This document shows, one piece after another, positions 52,972-61,378 of a stretch of DNA of 64,000 bases. The notes below the pieces were generated by a model, which was not told the DNA's origin, searched no databases, and saw nothing but the letters and a program-made list of their open reading frames with translations. Source of the stretch: JBNLBT01 sp050303435 (lineage in GTDB: Bacteria; Pseudomonadota; Gammaproteobacteria; Xanthomonadales; Marinicellaceae); the NCBI GenBank assembly GCA_050303435.1, contig JBNLBT010000002.1, positions 45,887-109,886 on the forward strand, given 5' to 3'. Each line of letters opens with the position of its first letter. Position 1 is the first letter of the stretch. The position numbers and the translations under genes are program-made.

Positions 52972-53903
52972 GGTTGCTGAAACGCGTCGCCATGATGGCG
53001 CCGGTGATGTGGCTGCTGATCACGCTGTGTTTTTTTCTGATGCGCCTGGCGCCCGGCGGTCCGTTTGATCAGGAACGACCGCTGAGCCCCGAAGTGCAGG
53101 CCGCACTGGCGCAAAAATACCACCTGGATGAGTCCTTGCCGCGGCAGTATTGGCGCTATCTCAGCGGTGTGGTGCGCGGCGATTTTGGGCCGTCCTACCA
53201 GTACCCGGATTTCAGCGTTGGCGAACTGATTGCCGACGGCCTGCCGGTGTCGCTGACGCTGGGCGCGCTGGCATTGACGCTGGCGCTGGCTTTGGGGGTG
53301 TCACTCGGCGTGCTCAGTGCCCTGCACTGGAATCGGCCGCTGGATCATGCGCTGATGGCGTGTGCCGCGGCTTGTCTGTCGCTGCCAAACTACGTGCTGG
53401 CGCCGCTGTTGATTCTGTTTTTTGCCGTGCACCGGGACTTGTTTCCGGCCGGCGGCTGGGGCGATGGCCAGTGGGCGCATTTGCTGTTGCCGGTGCTGGC
53501 CTTGTCGCTGCGCTACGTGGCGGAGATCGCCCGCGTGTTGCGCGGCAGTTTGCTCGAGGTGCTGGGCAGCGATTTCATTCGCACCGCGCGCGCCAAGGGA
53601 TTGAGCCGCGCGCAGGTGCTTTGGCGTCACGCCCTGCGGCCGGCGCTGGTGCCGCTGATCAATCACCTGGGTCCGGCGGCGGCGGCCATCGTCACCGGGT
53701 CGGTGGTGATTGAAAAAATATTTTCCCTGCCGGGCCTGGGCCGCTATTTTGTGCAGGGCGCCTTGAACCGCGATTACACCCTGGTGCTGGGCGTGGTGAT
53801 CGTGGTCGGTGTGTTGACGCTGCTGTTCAATCTGCTGGCGGATCTGCTGTCCATCTGGGCCAACCCGCGAACCCGCGAAAACGAGCACGGGGCGGGCCGT
53901 TGA
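52968..53903 (+). CDS. oppB: oligopeptide ABC transporter permease OppB
   Basis: This is one of two channel subunits. The 311-residue protein has six membrane helices and the DppB/OppB marks FFLMRLAPGGPFDQERPL (about 21-38), a first conserved loop KYHLDESLPRQYWRYL, and the EAA loop DFIRTARAKGLSRAQVLWRHALRPAL (about 202-227), which contacts the ATPase. PGLGRYFVQGALNRDY is near the end. It overlaps oppA by four bases and oppC by four. Confidence 0.94.
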   Translation: MRLLKRVAMMAPVMWLLITLCFFLMRLAPGGPFDQERPLSPEVQAALAQKYHLDESLPRQYWRYLSGVVRGDFGPSYQYPDFSVGELIADGLPVSLTLGALALTLALALGVSLGVLSALHWNRPLDHALMACAAACLSLPNYVLAPLLILFFAVHRDLFPAGGWGDGQWAHLLLPVLALSLRYVAEIARVLRGSLLEVLGSDFIRTARAKGLSRAQVLWRHALRPALVPLINHLGPAAAAIVTGSVVIEKIFSLPGLGRYFVQGALNRDYTLVLGVVIVVGVLTLLFNLLADLLSIWANPRTRENEHGAGR

Positions 53904-54784
53904 AGCGCCCGCTGATGACCGCGCCTGAAATGGCGGTGCACCGCAGTCCGCGTCAGCGCGCCTGGCACCGTTTTCGCCGCAATCGAATGGCGCTGGCCTC
54001 GCTGTGCGTGCTGGCCGTCCTGCTGCTGTTGTTGGGCCTGGGGCCGTGGCTGTCCGTGCATCCATACGATGAGATCTACTGGTCGCGCATGCTGGTGCCC
54101 CCGGACTGGCAGCACGCGCATTATTTTGGCACCGATGTGATGGGCCGAGATTTGTTTGTGCGCACCCTGTTGGGCGGCCGTTTGTCCTTCGGCGTCGGAG
54201 TCGTGGGCGCCCTGGTGGCGTTGCTGATCGGCGTCAGTTACGGCGCGCTGGCGGGTTTTGCCGGTGGTCGCCTGGACGCAGCAATGATGCGCCTGGTCGA
54301 TGTGTTGTATGCCCTGCCGTTCATGTTCATCGCCATCGTGCTGATGGTGTTTTTCGGGCAGAATCTGTGGGTGCTGTTCATCGCCATCGGCGCCTACATG
54401 TGGCTGGACATGGCGCGCGTGGTGCGTGCGCAAACGCGCGCACTGAAGCACAGCGAATTCATGCAGGCGGCCTGCGCGCTGGGCCTCGGTCCGGTGCAGC
54501 GGGTGTGGCGTCATTTGTTGCCCAATCTGGCTGGGGTGGTGAGTGTGTATCTGACCTTGACCATTCCGCAGGTGATTCTGGTAGAATCGTTTTTGAGTTT
54601 CCTGGGCTTGGGCGTGCAGGAACCCCTCACCAGTCTGGGGGCGCTCATCAGCGAAGGCGTGCAGGACATGGAGATCGCACCCTGGACGCTGTTGTTCCCG
54701 GCCGGTTTGCTGGCCGTCATGCTGTTTTGTTTGAATTTCATCGGCGATGGTTTGCGCGACGCGCTGGACCCCAAAGATGGCTGA
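53900..54784 (+). CDS. oppC: oligopeptide ABC transporter permease OppC
   Basis: This second channel subunit is 294 residues with six membrane helices. It has an N-terminal cytoplasmic stretch RSPRQRAWHRFRRNRMALASL, the HYFGTDVMGRDLFVRTLLGGRLSF signature (about 74-97) and the EAA-type loop HSEFMQAACALGLGPVQRVWRHLLPN (about 187-212). The start is TTG overlapping the oppB stop (TTGA). An ATG five codons later is an alternative. The ATPase gene follows after 12 bases. Confidence 0.93.
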   Translation: MKRPLMTAPEMAVHRSPRQRAWHRFRRNRMALASLCVLAVLLLLLGLGPWLSVHPYDEIYWSRMLVPPDWQHAHYFGTDVMGRDLFVRTLLGGRLSFGVGVVGALVALLIGVSYGALAGFAGGRLDAAMMRLVDVLYALPFMFIAIVLMVFFGQNLWVLFIAIGAYMWLDMARVVRAQTRALKHSEFMQAACALGLGPVQRVWRHLLPNLAGVVSVYLTLTIPQVILVESFLSFLGLGVQEPLTSLGALISEGVQDMEIAPWTLLFPAGLLAVMLFCLNFIGDGLRDALDPKDG

Positions 54785-54796
54785 AACCGGAGTCAC

Positions 54797-56512
54797 ATGA
54801 AAGAACCCTTGTTGAGCATTCGCAATCTGAGCGTGGATTTTCACACCGAGGCCGGTGTGGTGCGCGCAGTGGACGATTTGTCTTTTGACATTGCGCGCGG
54901 TCAGACCGTGGGGCTGGTGGGTGAATCCGGTTCTGGAAAGTCAGTCACCGCACTCAGCATCATGGGCCTGCTGCCCACGCCGCCGGCACGGATTGCCGCC
55001 GGTTCGCTGCGGTTTGCCGGAGACGAATTGCTGGGTTTGCGCGACGCGGCCATGCGCCGCATCCGCGGCAAGCGCATTGGCATGATATTTCAGGAACCCA
55101 TGACTTCGCTGAACCCGGTGATCCGGGTCGGCAATCAGGTCACCGAGGTGCTGCGCTTGCATCTGAAATCATCGCGCAGTCAGGCGCGCCGGCGCGCGGT
55201 GGAATTGTTCGATCAGGTGGGACTGCCGGAACCGGCGCGCACCGTTCGCCGCTATCCGCACGAGCTGTCCGGTGGACAAAAACAGCGCGTGATGATTGCC
55301 ATGGCGATGGCCTGTGAACCGGACCTGCTGATCTGCGATGAACCAACCACGGCGCTGGACGTGACGATCCAGAAACAGGTGCTGGCTTTGATGCAATCAC
55401 TGCAAAGCGGTGCGGGCATGAGCATGCTGTTCATCACCCACGATCTGGCGGTGATCGCCGATCTGGCCGATGAGGTGGTGGTGATGCGTCGCGCTCAGGC
55501 GGTGGAGCAGGCCCCCTGCGCGCAGTTGTTCAGTCGGCCGCAGCACCCGTACACCCAGGGTCTGCTGGCGTGCCGGCCGCGTCTGCGCGACAACCCGCGC
55601 CGTTTGCCGACGATCGCCGATTTCATGACCGCGGCTGGTCAGCCCCGTGTGCCCCCCCGGGTGCAGACCGAAGTGGATAAAAAAACCGATAAATCGGCGC
55701 GGCCGGTGTTGCTGGATGTGCGAGATCTGCGCACCCGCTTTGTCACCCGCCGTGGTTTGTTTGGGCGCGGCCTGCAGGCGGTGGACGCGGTCGACGGGGT
55801 CAGTTTTCAGGTCCGGCGCGGGGAAACGCTCGGCCTGGTGGGTGAGTCCGGTTGCGGTAAAACCACATTGGGGCGCACACTGTTGCGTCTGGTGCCGGCC
55901 CTCAGTGGTGCGGTGCACTACGACGGCGTCGATGTGATGGCGCAGGACGCCGTCGGCCTGCGTGCATTGCGCGCGCGCATGCAGATGATTTTTCAGGACC
56001 CGTATTCGTCGCTGAATCCGCGCATGACGGTGGCCGAGATGCTGACCGAGCCGATGCGCCTGCATGGCCTGGCCGCCTCGCGTCAGGCGGCGCTGGCAGA
56101 CGCCGAAGTCTTGCTGCACAAAGTGGGCCTGGATGCGGCGCATTTGCATCGCTACGCGCATGAGTTTTCCGGCGGGCAACGCCAGCGCATAGGCATTGCG
56201 CGGGCTTTGGCGGTGCAGCCTGAGTTCATTGTCTGCGACGAATCGGTCTCGGCGCTGGATGTGTCGGTGCAGGCGCAGATTCTCAATTTGTTGCGCGACC
56301 TGCAGGATGAATTCAAACTCACGTATTTATTCATTTCCCACGATTTGTCGGTGGTCAACTTCATCGCCGACCGGGTCGGTGTGATGCGCCGTGGACGCAT
56401 CATTGAGCTGGACACAGCGCAGCAAATTTATGATAATCCGCGCCACGATTACACCCGTCAACTGTTGGCCGCTGTGCCGCGCGGTGTGCCTGAAAACTTG
56501 CTTTTGGAGTGA
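54797..56512 (+). CDS. fused oligopeptide ABC transporter ATPase OppD-OppF
   Basis: This single 571-residue chain carries two ABC ATPase domains normally made as OppD and OppF. Domain 1 has GLVGESGSGKS (about 39-49), ELSGGQKQR (about 155-163) and LLICDEPTTALD. Domain 2 has GLVGESGCGKTT (about 346-357), EFSGGQRQR (about 455-463) and FIVCDESVSALD. The linker (about 255-300) contains the oligopeptide C-terminal element HPYTQGLLACRP. Fused forms of this type are common (GsiA/YejF-like). The final RHDYTRQLLAAVP is the second such element. Confidence 0.94.
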   Translation: MKEPLLSIRNLSVDFHTEAGVVRAVDDLSFDIARGQTVGLVGESGSGKSVTALSIMGLLPTPPARIAAGSLRFAGDELLGLRDAAMRRIRGKRIGMIFQEPMTSLNPVIRVGNQVTEVLRLHLKSSRSQARRRAVELFDQVGLPEPARTVRRYPHELSGGQKQRVMIAMAMACEPDLLICDEPTTALDVTIQKQVLALMQSLQSGAGMSMLFITHDLAVIADLADEVVVMRRAQAVEQAPCAQLFSRPQHPYTQGLLACRPRLRDNPRRLPTIADFMTAAGQPRVPPRVQTEVDKKTDKSARPVLLDVRDLRTRFVTRRGLFGRGLQAVDAVDGVSFQVRRGETLGLVGESGCGKTTLGRTLLRLVPALSGAVHYDGVDVMAQDAVGLRALRARMQMIFQDPYSSLNPRMTVAEMLTEPMRLHGLAASRQAALADAEVLLHKVGLDAAHLHRYAHEFSGGQRQRIGIARALAVQPEFIVCDESVSALDVSVQAQILNLLRDLQDEFKLTYLFISHDLSVVNFIADRVGVMRRGRIIELDTAQQIYDNPRHDYTRQLLAAVPRGVPENLLLE

Positions 56513-56514
56513 AC

Positions 56515-56802
56515 ATGCCCCCTTGGTTACTTGAGCTGTCCGGCTGGCTGCCGGCGGTGATTTTTCCCGCCGCCACCCTGATTCAGTTGCTGGCGATTTT
56601 CCGCAACCGCACCGCCGCCGGCGTCAGTGCCCTGAGTTGGGGTCTGTTTGGCGTGGCCAACATCGGCGTGTACATTTACACGGAAAAATACACCGCGCTG
56701 CAAAGCCTGTTCGGCTTTCTCGGCACCGCGCTGATTGACTTTGTCATCGTCTTCATGGTGTTGATCGGTTACGGCCGTGCCCGGTCAGAGGCGGGCGGAT
56801 GA
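56515..56802 (+). CDS. SemiSWEET / PQ-loop-like small membrane protein
   Basis: This 95-residue protein has three predicted membrane helices (about 7-25, 36-56, 63-87) and the motif IFPAATLIQLLAIFRNRTAAGVS, reminiscent of the PQ-loop in bacterial SemiSWEET sugar carriers, in which Pro-Gln is common after helix 1. Here the PQ pair is replaced, so transport of sugar is only a guess. It begins two bases after the oppDF stop, using the ATG with GGAG upstream. A GTG four bases inside the ATPase gene is an alternative. Confidence 0.6.
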   Translation: MPPWLLELSGWLPAVIFPAATLIQLLAIFRNRTAAGVSALSWGLFGVANIGVYIYTEKYTALQSLFGFLGTALIDFVIVFMVLIGYGRARSEAGG

Positions 56803-56879
56803 GACCCGGCGTGGTTGCGCCCCTGCTATAATGCAAGCGCCTGAACAACCTGGCGGGGTACGCGTGCAACGGCAGTCAA

Positions 56880-57791
56880 GTGAATAAAGCGATCAAATAC
56901 ACCCTCAGAGAAGGCCGCGATCTGGTGGTGTTTTTTCTGTTGCCGGCCCTCAGTGTGGTGTTGCCCTGGTCGTGGTATTACGCATTGATGCAACGCGTGC
57001 TGCGATTGCACGTGTTTTTTCATCGCGTGGCCGTGCGTGCCTGGGACAACGCCGTGGCGCACATAGAGCCCGACCTGCCGCAATCCGAGTGGGTGTTTCA
57101 ATACAAATTGCTGATCATGCTGGACGTCACCGATTACTGGCTGTTGCGTTTTCGCAAGCGGCGTGCACTGCAATTGATCGAACATGAGAACGCCGGGTTT
57201 TCAACCGCGCAACGGGGTCAGTTGGCTTTGAGCATGCATTGGGGCACCGGCTTGCTGGCGCTGTATGCCATGAAACAGGCGGGTCTGCAGCCGCAGTTTG
57301 TGTATGCTGAATACAACCCGGGCTTCGCCCATCAGGGGTTTCTAGAACGACGCTATCGACGCATGCGCACACGCCTGTTCGACTGGTTGTCCGGCACACA
57401 GGCCATCACCACTGGCGGTGGGTTTGCGCGCATTCGGGCCGGTGTTGCTGCTGGTTGCACGCCGGTGATTTTGTTCGATGCGCCCAAGGCGGGGGAGACG
57501 GAATACTGCCTGCAACAGGGCGACTTGTCGATGGCGGTGGCATCTGGGGTTTTCACCCTGCTGTGCGATCAGAATCTGGATGGTTTTCTTTTTGACATGG
57601 ATTTCGATGTGCACACCGGGCGTCGCCCACTGCGCGTGGGCGCAACTCTGCCAAAAGCAGACCCGCAGGCGCTGCAAGAGGCATTGCAGGCGGTGTTTTT
57701 TGAACGCGTTCTGCAGCACAGCGCGCGCTGGTACTTCTGGTCCACGGGCATTCGCTTGCTCAGGGAAGACAGCACGGACGAGGAAACATGA
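56880..57791 (+). CDS. lipid acyltransferase-like (LPLAT superfamily) protein
   Basis: This 303-residue protein has an N-terminal hydrophobic segment (LVVFFLLPALSVVLPWSWYYAL). Its layout recalls the LpxL/HtrB lipid A acyltransferases: LALSMHWGTGLLALYAMKQAG (about 115-135) in the place of the HX4D/E active site, then AITTGGGFARIRAGVAAG and VLQHSARWYFWSTG near the end. The catalytic Asp/Glu expected five residues after the His is Leu here, so activity is doubtful or the enzyme works differently. The start is GTG. A TATAAT lies 48 bases upstream (56827-56832). Confidence 0.6.
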   Translation: MNKAIKYTLREGRDLVVFFLLPALSVVLPWSWYYALMQRVLRLHVFFHRVAVRAWDNAVAHIEPDLPQSEWVFQYKLLIMLDVTDYWLLRFRKRRALQLIEHENAGFSTAQRGQLALSMHWGTGLLALYAMKQAGLQPQFVYAEYNPGFAHQGFLERRYRRMRTRLFDWLSGTQAITTGGGFARIRAGVAAGCTPVILFDAPKAGETEYCLQQGDLSMAVASGVFTLLCDQNLDGFLFDMDFDVHTGRRPLRVGATLPKADPQALQEALQAVFFERVLQHSARWYFWSTGIRLLREDSTDEET

Positions 57792-57854
57792 CCCGCGATG
57801 GGGTCTGTACGGACCGACGCAGCGCGCGCCGGTCATCTTTCTTGTGCGCAGTCC

Positions 57855-58439
57855 TCAGCGGTAACACACGCGACTCAAGTACAGCTCAGGCCGGCTGATC
57901 TGCACCGTGTCGATGGCCGCGGCGATGTGCTGCACTGTTTCGACGGCGTTCCATTGACTGCTCAGCGTTTGCTGCAGTTGGGTGCCCTGATTGAAAAAAG
58001 TGATTTCATTGGCGTCGTTGCCCGCGGCGATGAATTCCACCGTCACTTCCTCGGCGCTGATCGGCAGGTCAATGTACACGGCGCCGTCTTCGACCATTTC
58101 CAGTGCCGTCTGGCCTGGCAGCAGCGGATGATCTGAAACCCGCGCACCGCCGCCATAGCCAATGAACAAAGTGACCCCATTGATGGCGTGCGATTGACCC
58201 GGCGCGTAGTGTTGACCCAGGTTCAATGCGGTGAAGTCAGCGCACACGGTTTGTGCAAGGGTCACCGATTGCATGCTGGCCTGAACGATCTGCACCAGTT
58301 GCGTCGCGTTCAGTTCAACCAGCGGCGTGTGCGGTTCGACGTTCAATGCCTGCAGCACCGCGTCGGGGTCGGTGGCGGCCTGTGCGGTGTGGATGTTGGC
58401 GCTCAGCACAGCGCCCAGAAGCCAAAAGTTGATTTTCAT
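57855..58439 (-). CDS. secreted protein of unknown function
   Basis: I do not recognise this 194-residue protein. It has a signal peptide (FWLLGAVLSANIHTAQA, cut before ATDPDA). A helical part with repeated Gln/Val (TQLVQIVQASMQSVTLAQTV) is followed by a beta-rich half with ITFFNQGTQLQQTL and VYIDLPISAEEVTVEFIA. Two cysteines lie far apart (TVCADF, SRVCYR) and could pair in the periplasm. An AAGGAGAT ribosome site precedes the ATG. It is convergent with the acyltransferase-like gene. Confidence 0.65.
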   Translation of the reverse strand: MKINFWLLGAVLSANIHTAQAATDPDAVLQALNVEPHTPLVELNATQLVQIVQASMQSVTLAQTVCADFTALNLGQHYAPGQSHAINGVTLFIGYGGGARVSDHPLLPGQTALEMVEDGAVYIDLPISAEEVTVEFIAAGNDANEITFFNQGTQLQQTLSSQWNAVETVQHIAAAIDTVQISRPELYLSRVCYR

Positions 58440-58538
58440 GTTGCATCTCCTTGTATCTCTTAAAGTGTGAAGCACGGTCGGCCAGGCCAACCGCGGGTTC
58501 CGTTTTCACCTGGAAAACAGGCCGGTTGGCGCGCAAGC

Positions 58539-58557
58539 AAAACGCACCTGTGGTGCG
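58539..58557 (-). terminator. terminator after rimI
   Basis: On the minus strand CGCACC and GGTGCG form a six-base-pair stem with a three-base ACA loop, followed by TTTT. It lies 114 bases after the rimI stop and 100 bases before the start of the secreted-protein gene. The stretch 58440-58670 contains no gene I can support. A second short stem, GTTTTC with GAAAAC, is at 58502-58518. Confidence 0.5.
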
Positions 58558-58670
58558 GAAAAACAAAGGCGCGCGCGCAACCGGTTCACAGACGTTTACG
58601 ACGCCTTTGGGCACAGGCGGACAGAAGCAGGGATTTTTCAGACACAGCGGGGGCGTGCGCAACGCCGGGA

Positions 58671-59129
58671 TCAGCTGGCGGCGATGCGGTATTTCATCAC
58701 CAGGGCGTTTTCTTTGATGCCGCTGTGACGGTAATAATTCTTGCGCACACCGATCGGGTAAAAGCCGAATTTCCGGTACAGCTGAATGGCCGGTTCATTG
58801 GATTCACGGGCTTCCAGCAGCAGGCTGCGCGCGTGCCAGTAGCGGCTCACCAGAACCAGGTGGTTGAGAAACCGGAAGGCCACACCCTGGCGTTGCCAGC
58901 TGGGGTCGACCGCAATATTGAGCAGGTGGGCCTCTTCGTGGCCGATCATCAAAAAAGCGTAAGCGATGATCTCGCCGTCCACGGTGGCTTTGATGCATTC
59001 GTAGTGAGAACGGATGCAATCGGCCATCACCGAAGTGCTCCACGGGTTGGGATAACAGCGCACTTCGATGTCGTGCACCGCCTGCAGATCCTGTGCGGTC
59101 ATTTTTTTGTACACGATGTTTGGATACAC
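58671..59129 (-). CDS. rimI: ribosomal-protein alanine N-acetyltransferase RimI
   Basis: This GNAT-family enzyme acetylates the N-terminal Ala of ribosomal protein S18. The 152-residue protein has the GNAT core LLNIAVDPSWQRQGVAFRFL (about 80-99) with the acetyl-CoA loop QRQGVA. The family end is LEARESNEPAIQLYRKFGFYPIGVRKNYYR. The expected third Gly of the Q/RxxGxG/A loop is Ala, a tolerated change. A GTG at 59129 gives the best N-terminus. The ATG at 59102 is the alternative. RimI often sits near tsaD or tsaB, and here tsaD lies 2.2 kb away. Confidence 0.85.
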   Translation of the reverse strand: MYPNIVYKKMTAQDLQAVHDIEVRCYPNPWSTSVMADCIRSHYECIKATVDGEIIAYAFLMIGHEEAHLLNIAVDPSWQRQGVAFRFLNHLVLVSRYWHARSLLLEARESNEPAIQLYRKFGFYPIGVRKNYYRHSGIKENALVMKYRIAAS

Positions 59130-59349
59130 GGCGCGCCACTTCAACAGACGCGGGCATTTTAGCAGAAACGGCGTCGTCCGCGCGCGGCTTTGTGCGCATC
59201 TCACCCGCGCAATTGGCCCGGGCATCGGCTACAATGGAGGTGCGAAAAAAGCCGTTGCCCTGGGGCGGCGGCGTTGTGAGCGGGTTTTAATGGGCCCCCG
59301 TGATCAGGCCCAAACTGAAGTCACCCCGGTGTCAACAACGTGAGGAAAC

Positions 59350-60714
59350 ATGGTCGAATCGGTACCCAATGAAGCCACAGAAAAAGATCTGCTGGCCTTG
59401 AACCAGGCCCTGGAAGAGGGTCAGCAAGGCATGGCCGAACGCATCATCGACAATGCGCCGGCCGGTGAGGTTGCGCTGTTTCTGGAATCCCTGCCGACGG
59501 AAAAACGCAAGCAGGTCTGGGACATGGTGGCCGATGAATCGCGCGGTGAAATTCTGGTGTCGCTGCACGACCAGGCGCGTGAAACACTGATCGCTGAGCT
59601 TGACACCCAGGACCTGGTCGACATGACCCGGGATCTGGAACTGGACGACATGGCGGACATCATCGCCGATTTGCCGGAAGAGGCGTCCAATCAGATCATT
59701 TTGTCGATGGACCGCGCCAACCGGGAACTGCTCAAGCAGGTGTTGTCCTATCCGGAAGATTCGGCCGGCGGTCTGATGAACCCCAATGTAATCCGCGTCA
59801 GGTCCGATGTCAGCGTTGAAGTGGTCAAGCGGTATTTGCGCTTTCGCGGCGAGGTGCCGCGCCCGGTGGGGGATTTCTTTGCGGTCGGCCGCAAAGGCAA
59901 ATATAACGGGCGCATTTCACTGGAAGCGTTTCTCACCTGCGATCCGAAAACCCGCATTTCTGAAATCACCGACGAGTCGGCCGGGGCCATTCTGGCCACC
60001 ACGCCGGCCAGTGAAGTGGCCCAGGATTTTGAACTCAACGACTGGATTTCGGCGCCCGTGGTGGATGAAAAAAACATGTTGATCGGGCGCATCACGATTG
60101 ACGACGTGGTCGACGTGATCCGCGAAGAGGCGGAACACTCGGTGATGCGCATGGCCGGCTTGAACGAGGAGTCGGACATGTTTGCACCGATTCTGAAAAC
60201 TTCTCGCACCCGCGCGGTGTGGCTGGGCATCAACCTGCTGACCGCGTTGCTGGCGGCCTACGCCATCGGGCTGTTTGCCGAAACCCTGGAAAAAATTGTC
60301 GCGCTGGCGATTCTGATGCCGGTGGTGGCGTCGATGGGTGGCATCGCCGGCATGCAAACCCTGACGATCATGATCCGCGGCATGGCCACCGGTCAGGTGG
60401 GCGGTGGCAACACCCGCGATCTGATGTCGCGGGAAATGATGATTGCCCTGATCAATGCCCTGGTGTGGGCCGCGGCGCTGGCCGGCATTGCCTATTTGTG
60501 GTTTCATGATTGGCAGATCGGCGCGGTGATTGCCTTGGCACTCGGGGTGAATCTGTTGGCCGGGGCGTTTTCCGGGGTGCTGATTCCGATCATTCTGCGC
60601 AAGCTGACCATTGATCCGGCGGTGGCCGGCGGGGTGGTCTTAACCACCGTCACTGACATCGTTGGTTATGTTTCTTTCCTCGGCTTCGGCACCTGGTTGA
60701 TGCTGGGCCCCTGA
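59350..60714 (+). CDS. mgtE: magnesium transporter MgtE
   Basis: This is a magnesium (and cobalt) channel gated by cytoplasmic magnesium. The 454-residue protein has an N-terminal superhelical domain (about 1-130, LPTEKRKQVWDMVADE), tandem CBS domains (about 135-265, with PEDSAGGLMNPNVIRV and DDVVDVIREEAEHSVMRMAGL) and five membrane helices from about 285. The pore segment LILMPVVASMGGIAGMQTLTIMIRG and the final DIVGYVSFLGFGTW are diagnostic. An AACGTGAGGAAAC leader gives a ribosome site before the ATG. No Mg-sensing leader RNA was recognised. Confidence 0.96.
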   Translation: MVESVPNEATEKDLLALNQALEEGQQGMAERIIDNAPAGEVALFLESLPTEKRKQVWDMVADESRGEILVSLHDQARETLIAELDTQDLVDMTRDLELDDMADIIADLPEEASNQIILSMDRANRELLKQVLSYPEDSAGGLMNPNVIRVRSDVSVEVVKRYLRFRGEVPRPVGDFFAVGRKGKYNGRISLEAFLTCDPKTRISEITDESAGAILATTPASEVAQDFELNDWISAPVVDEKNMLIGRITIDDVVDVIREEAEHSVMRMAGLNEESDMFAPILKTSRTRAVWLGINLLTALLAAYAIGLFAETLEKIVALAILMPVVASMGGIAGMQTLTIMIRGMATGQVGGGNTRDLMSREMMIALINALVWAAALAGIAYLWFHDWQIGAVIALALGVNLLAGAFSGVLIPIILRKLTIDPAVAGGVVLTTVTDIVGYVSFLGFGTWLMLGP

Positions 60715-60754
60715 TTTTCTGTGCCGGTGCGCAGACTGCGTTGCGGCGCAGGCT

Positions 60755-61306
60755 TTACAGCATGCCGGTTTCCAGTTTTGCGGCGTCGGACATCATGGAT
60801 TGATCCCAGGGCGGGTCGAACACCAGGTTGCAGGTGACCGAATCCACTTCCGGTATCAGGCGGATCTTGGTGCGCGCATCGGAAATCAGCACGTCGCCCA
60901 TGCCGCAGCCCGGCGCGGTCAGGGTCATGTCGATGTCAACGTGACGGGCGCCGTCTTCGCGGCGTGACAATTCGCAGCGATACACCAGCCCCAACTCAAC
61001 GATGTTGACCGGTATTTCCGGGTCGTACACGTTGGCCAGCTGGTCCCACACGGCTTTTTCAATTTCAGCGTCGCTGGCGTTTTCCGGCAGCGTTGGCGCG
61101 GGCAGCGGCTCTTTGCCCAGGGCGTCGGCGTTGTGCCCCAGAATCATGAACATGCTGCCGTCAACGAACACCGTGAAACTGCCACCCAGTGCCTGCGTGA
61201 TGTAGCCGACCACACCGGCCGGCAGGTCCACCGTTTCTCCGCTGGGCACAGCGATCGCTTCAACGTCGCGATCAAGTTTGAATGGTTCACTGGTCAATGA
61301 GTACAT
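60755..61306 (-). CDS. sufT: SufT-like Fe-S cluster assembly protein (MIP18/DUF59)
   Basis: This 183-residue protein is linked to iron-sulfur cluster maturation. It has an N-terminal extension (about 1-75, VPSGETVDLPAGVVGYITQALGG) characteristic of SufT. The MIP18 domain (about 80-180) carries the motif VYDPEIPVNIVELGLVY and the conserved Cys in LTAPGCGMGDVL. No other suf or isc genes are nearby, so it is separate from the assembly operon. A minus-strand TATAAT (61355-61350) is a likely -10. Confidence 0.92.
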   Translation of the reverse strand: MYSLTSEPFKLDRDVEAIAVPSGETVDLPAGVVGYITQALGGSFTVFVDGSMFMILGHNADALGKEPLPAPTLPENASDAEIEKAVWDQLANVYDPEIPVNIVELGLVYRCELSRREDGARHVDIDMTLTAPGCGMGDVLISDARTKIRLIPEVDSVTCNLVFDPPWDQSMMSDAAKLETGML

Positions 61307-61378
61307 GGCTGGGCGCGGCCTGAGTTCGGGTGAGTGTTCATGGGCGGGTATTATAGCGCAATGCGCCGCCCGGTGTGG

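Noticed and set aside
59226..59349. Magnesium-sensing leader RNA before mgtE
   Set aside because: The 124-base gap has no paired elements resembling an M-box or a leader peptide, and only a ribosome site was clear.
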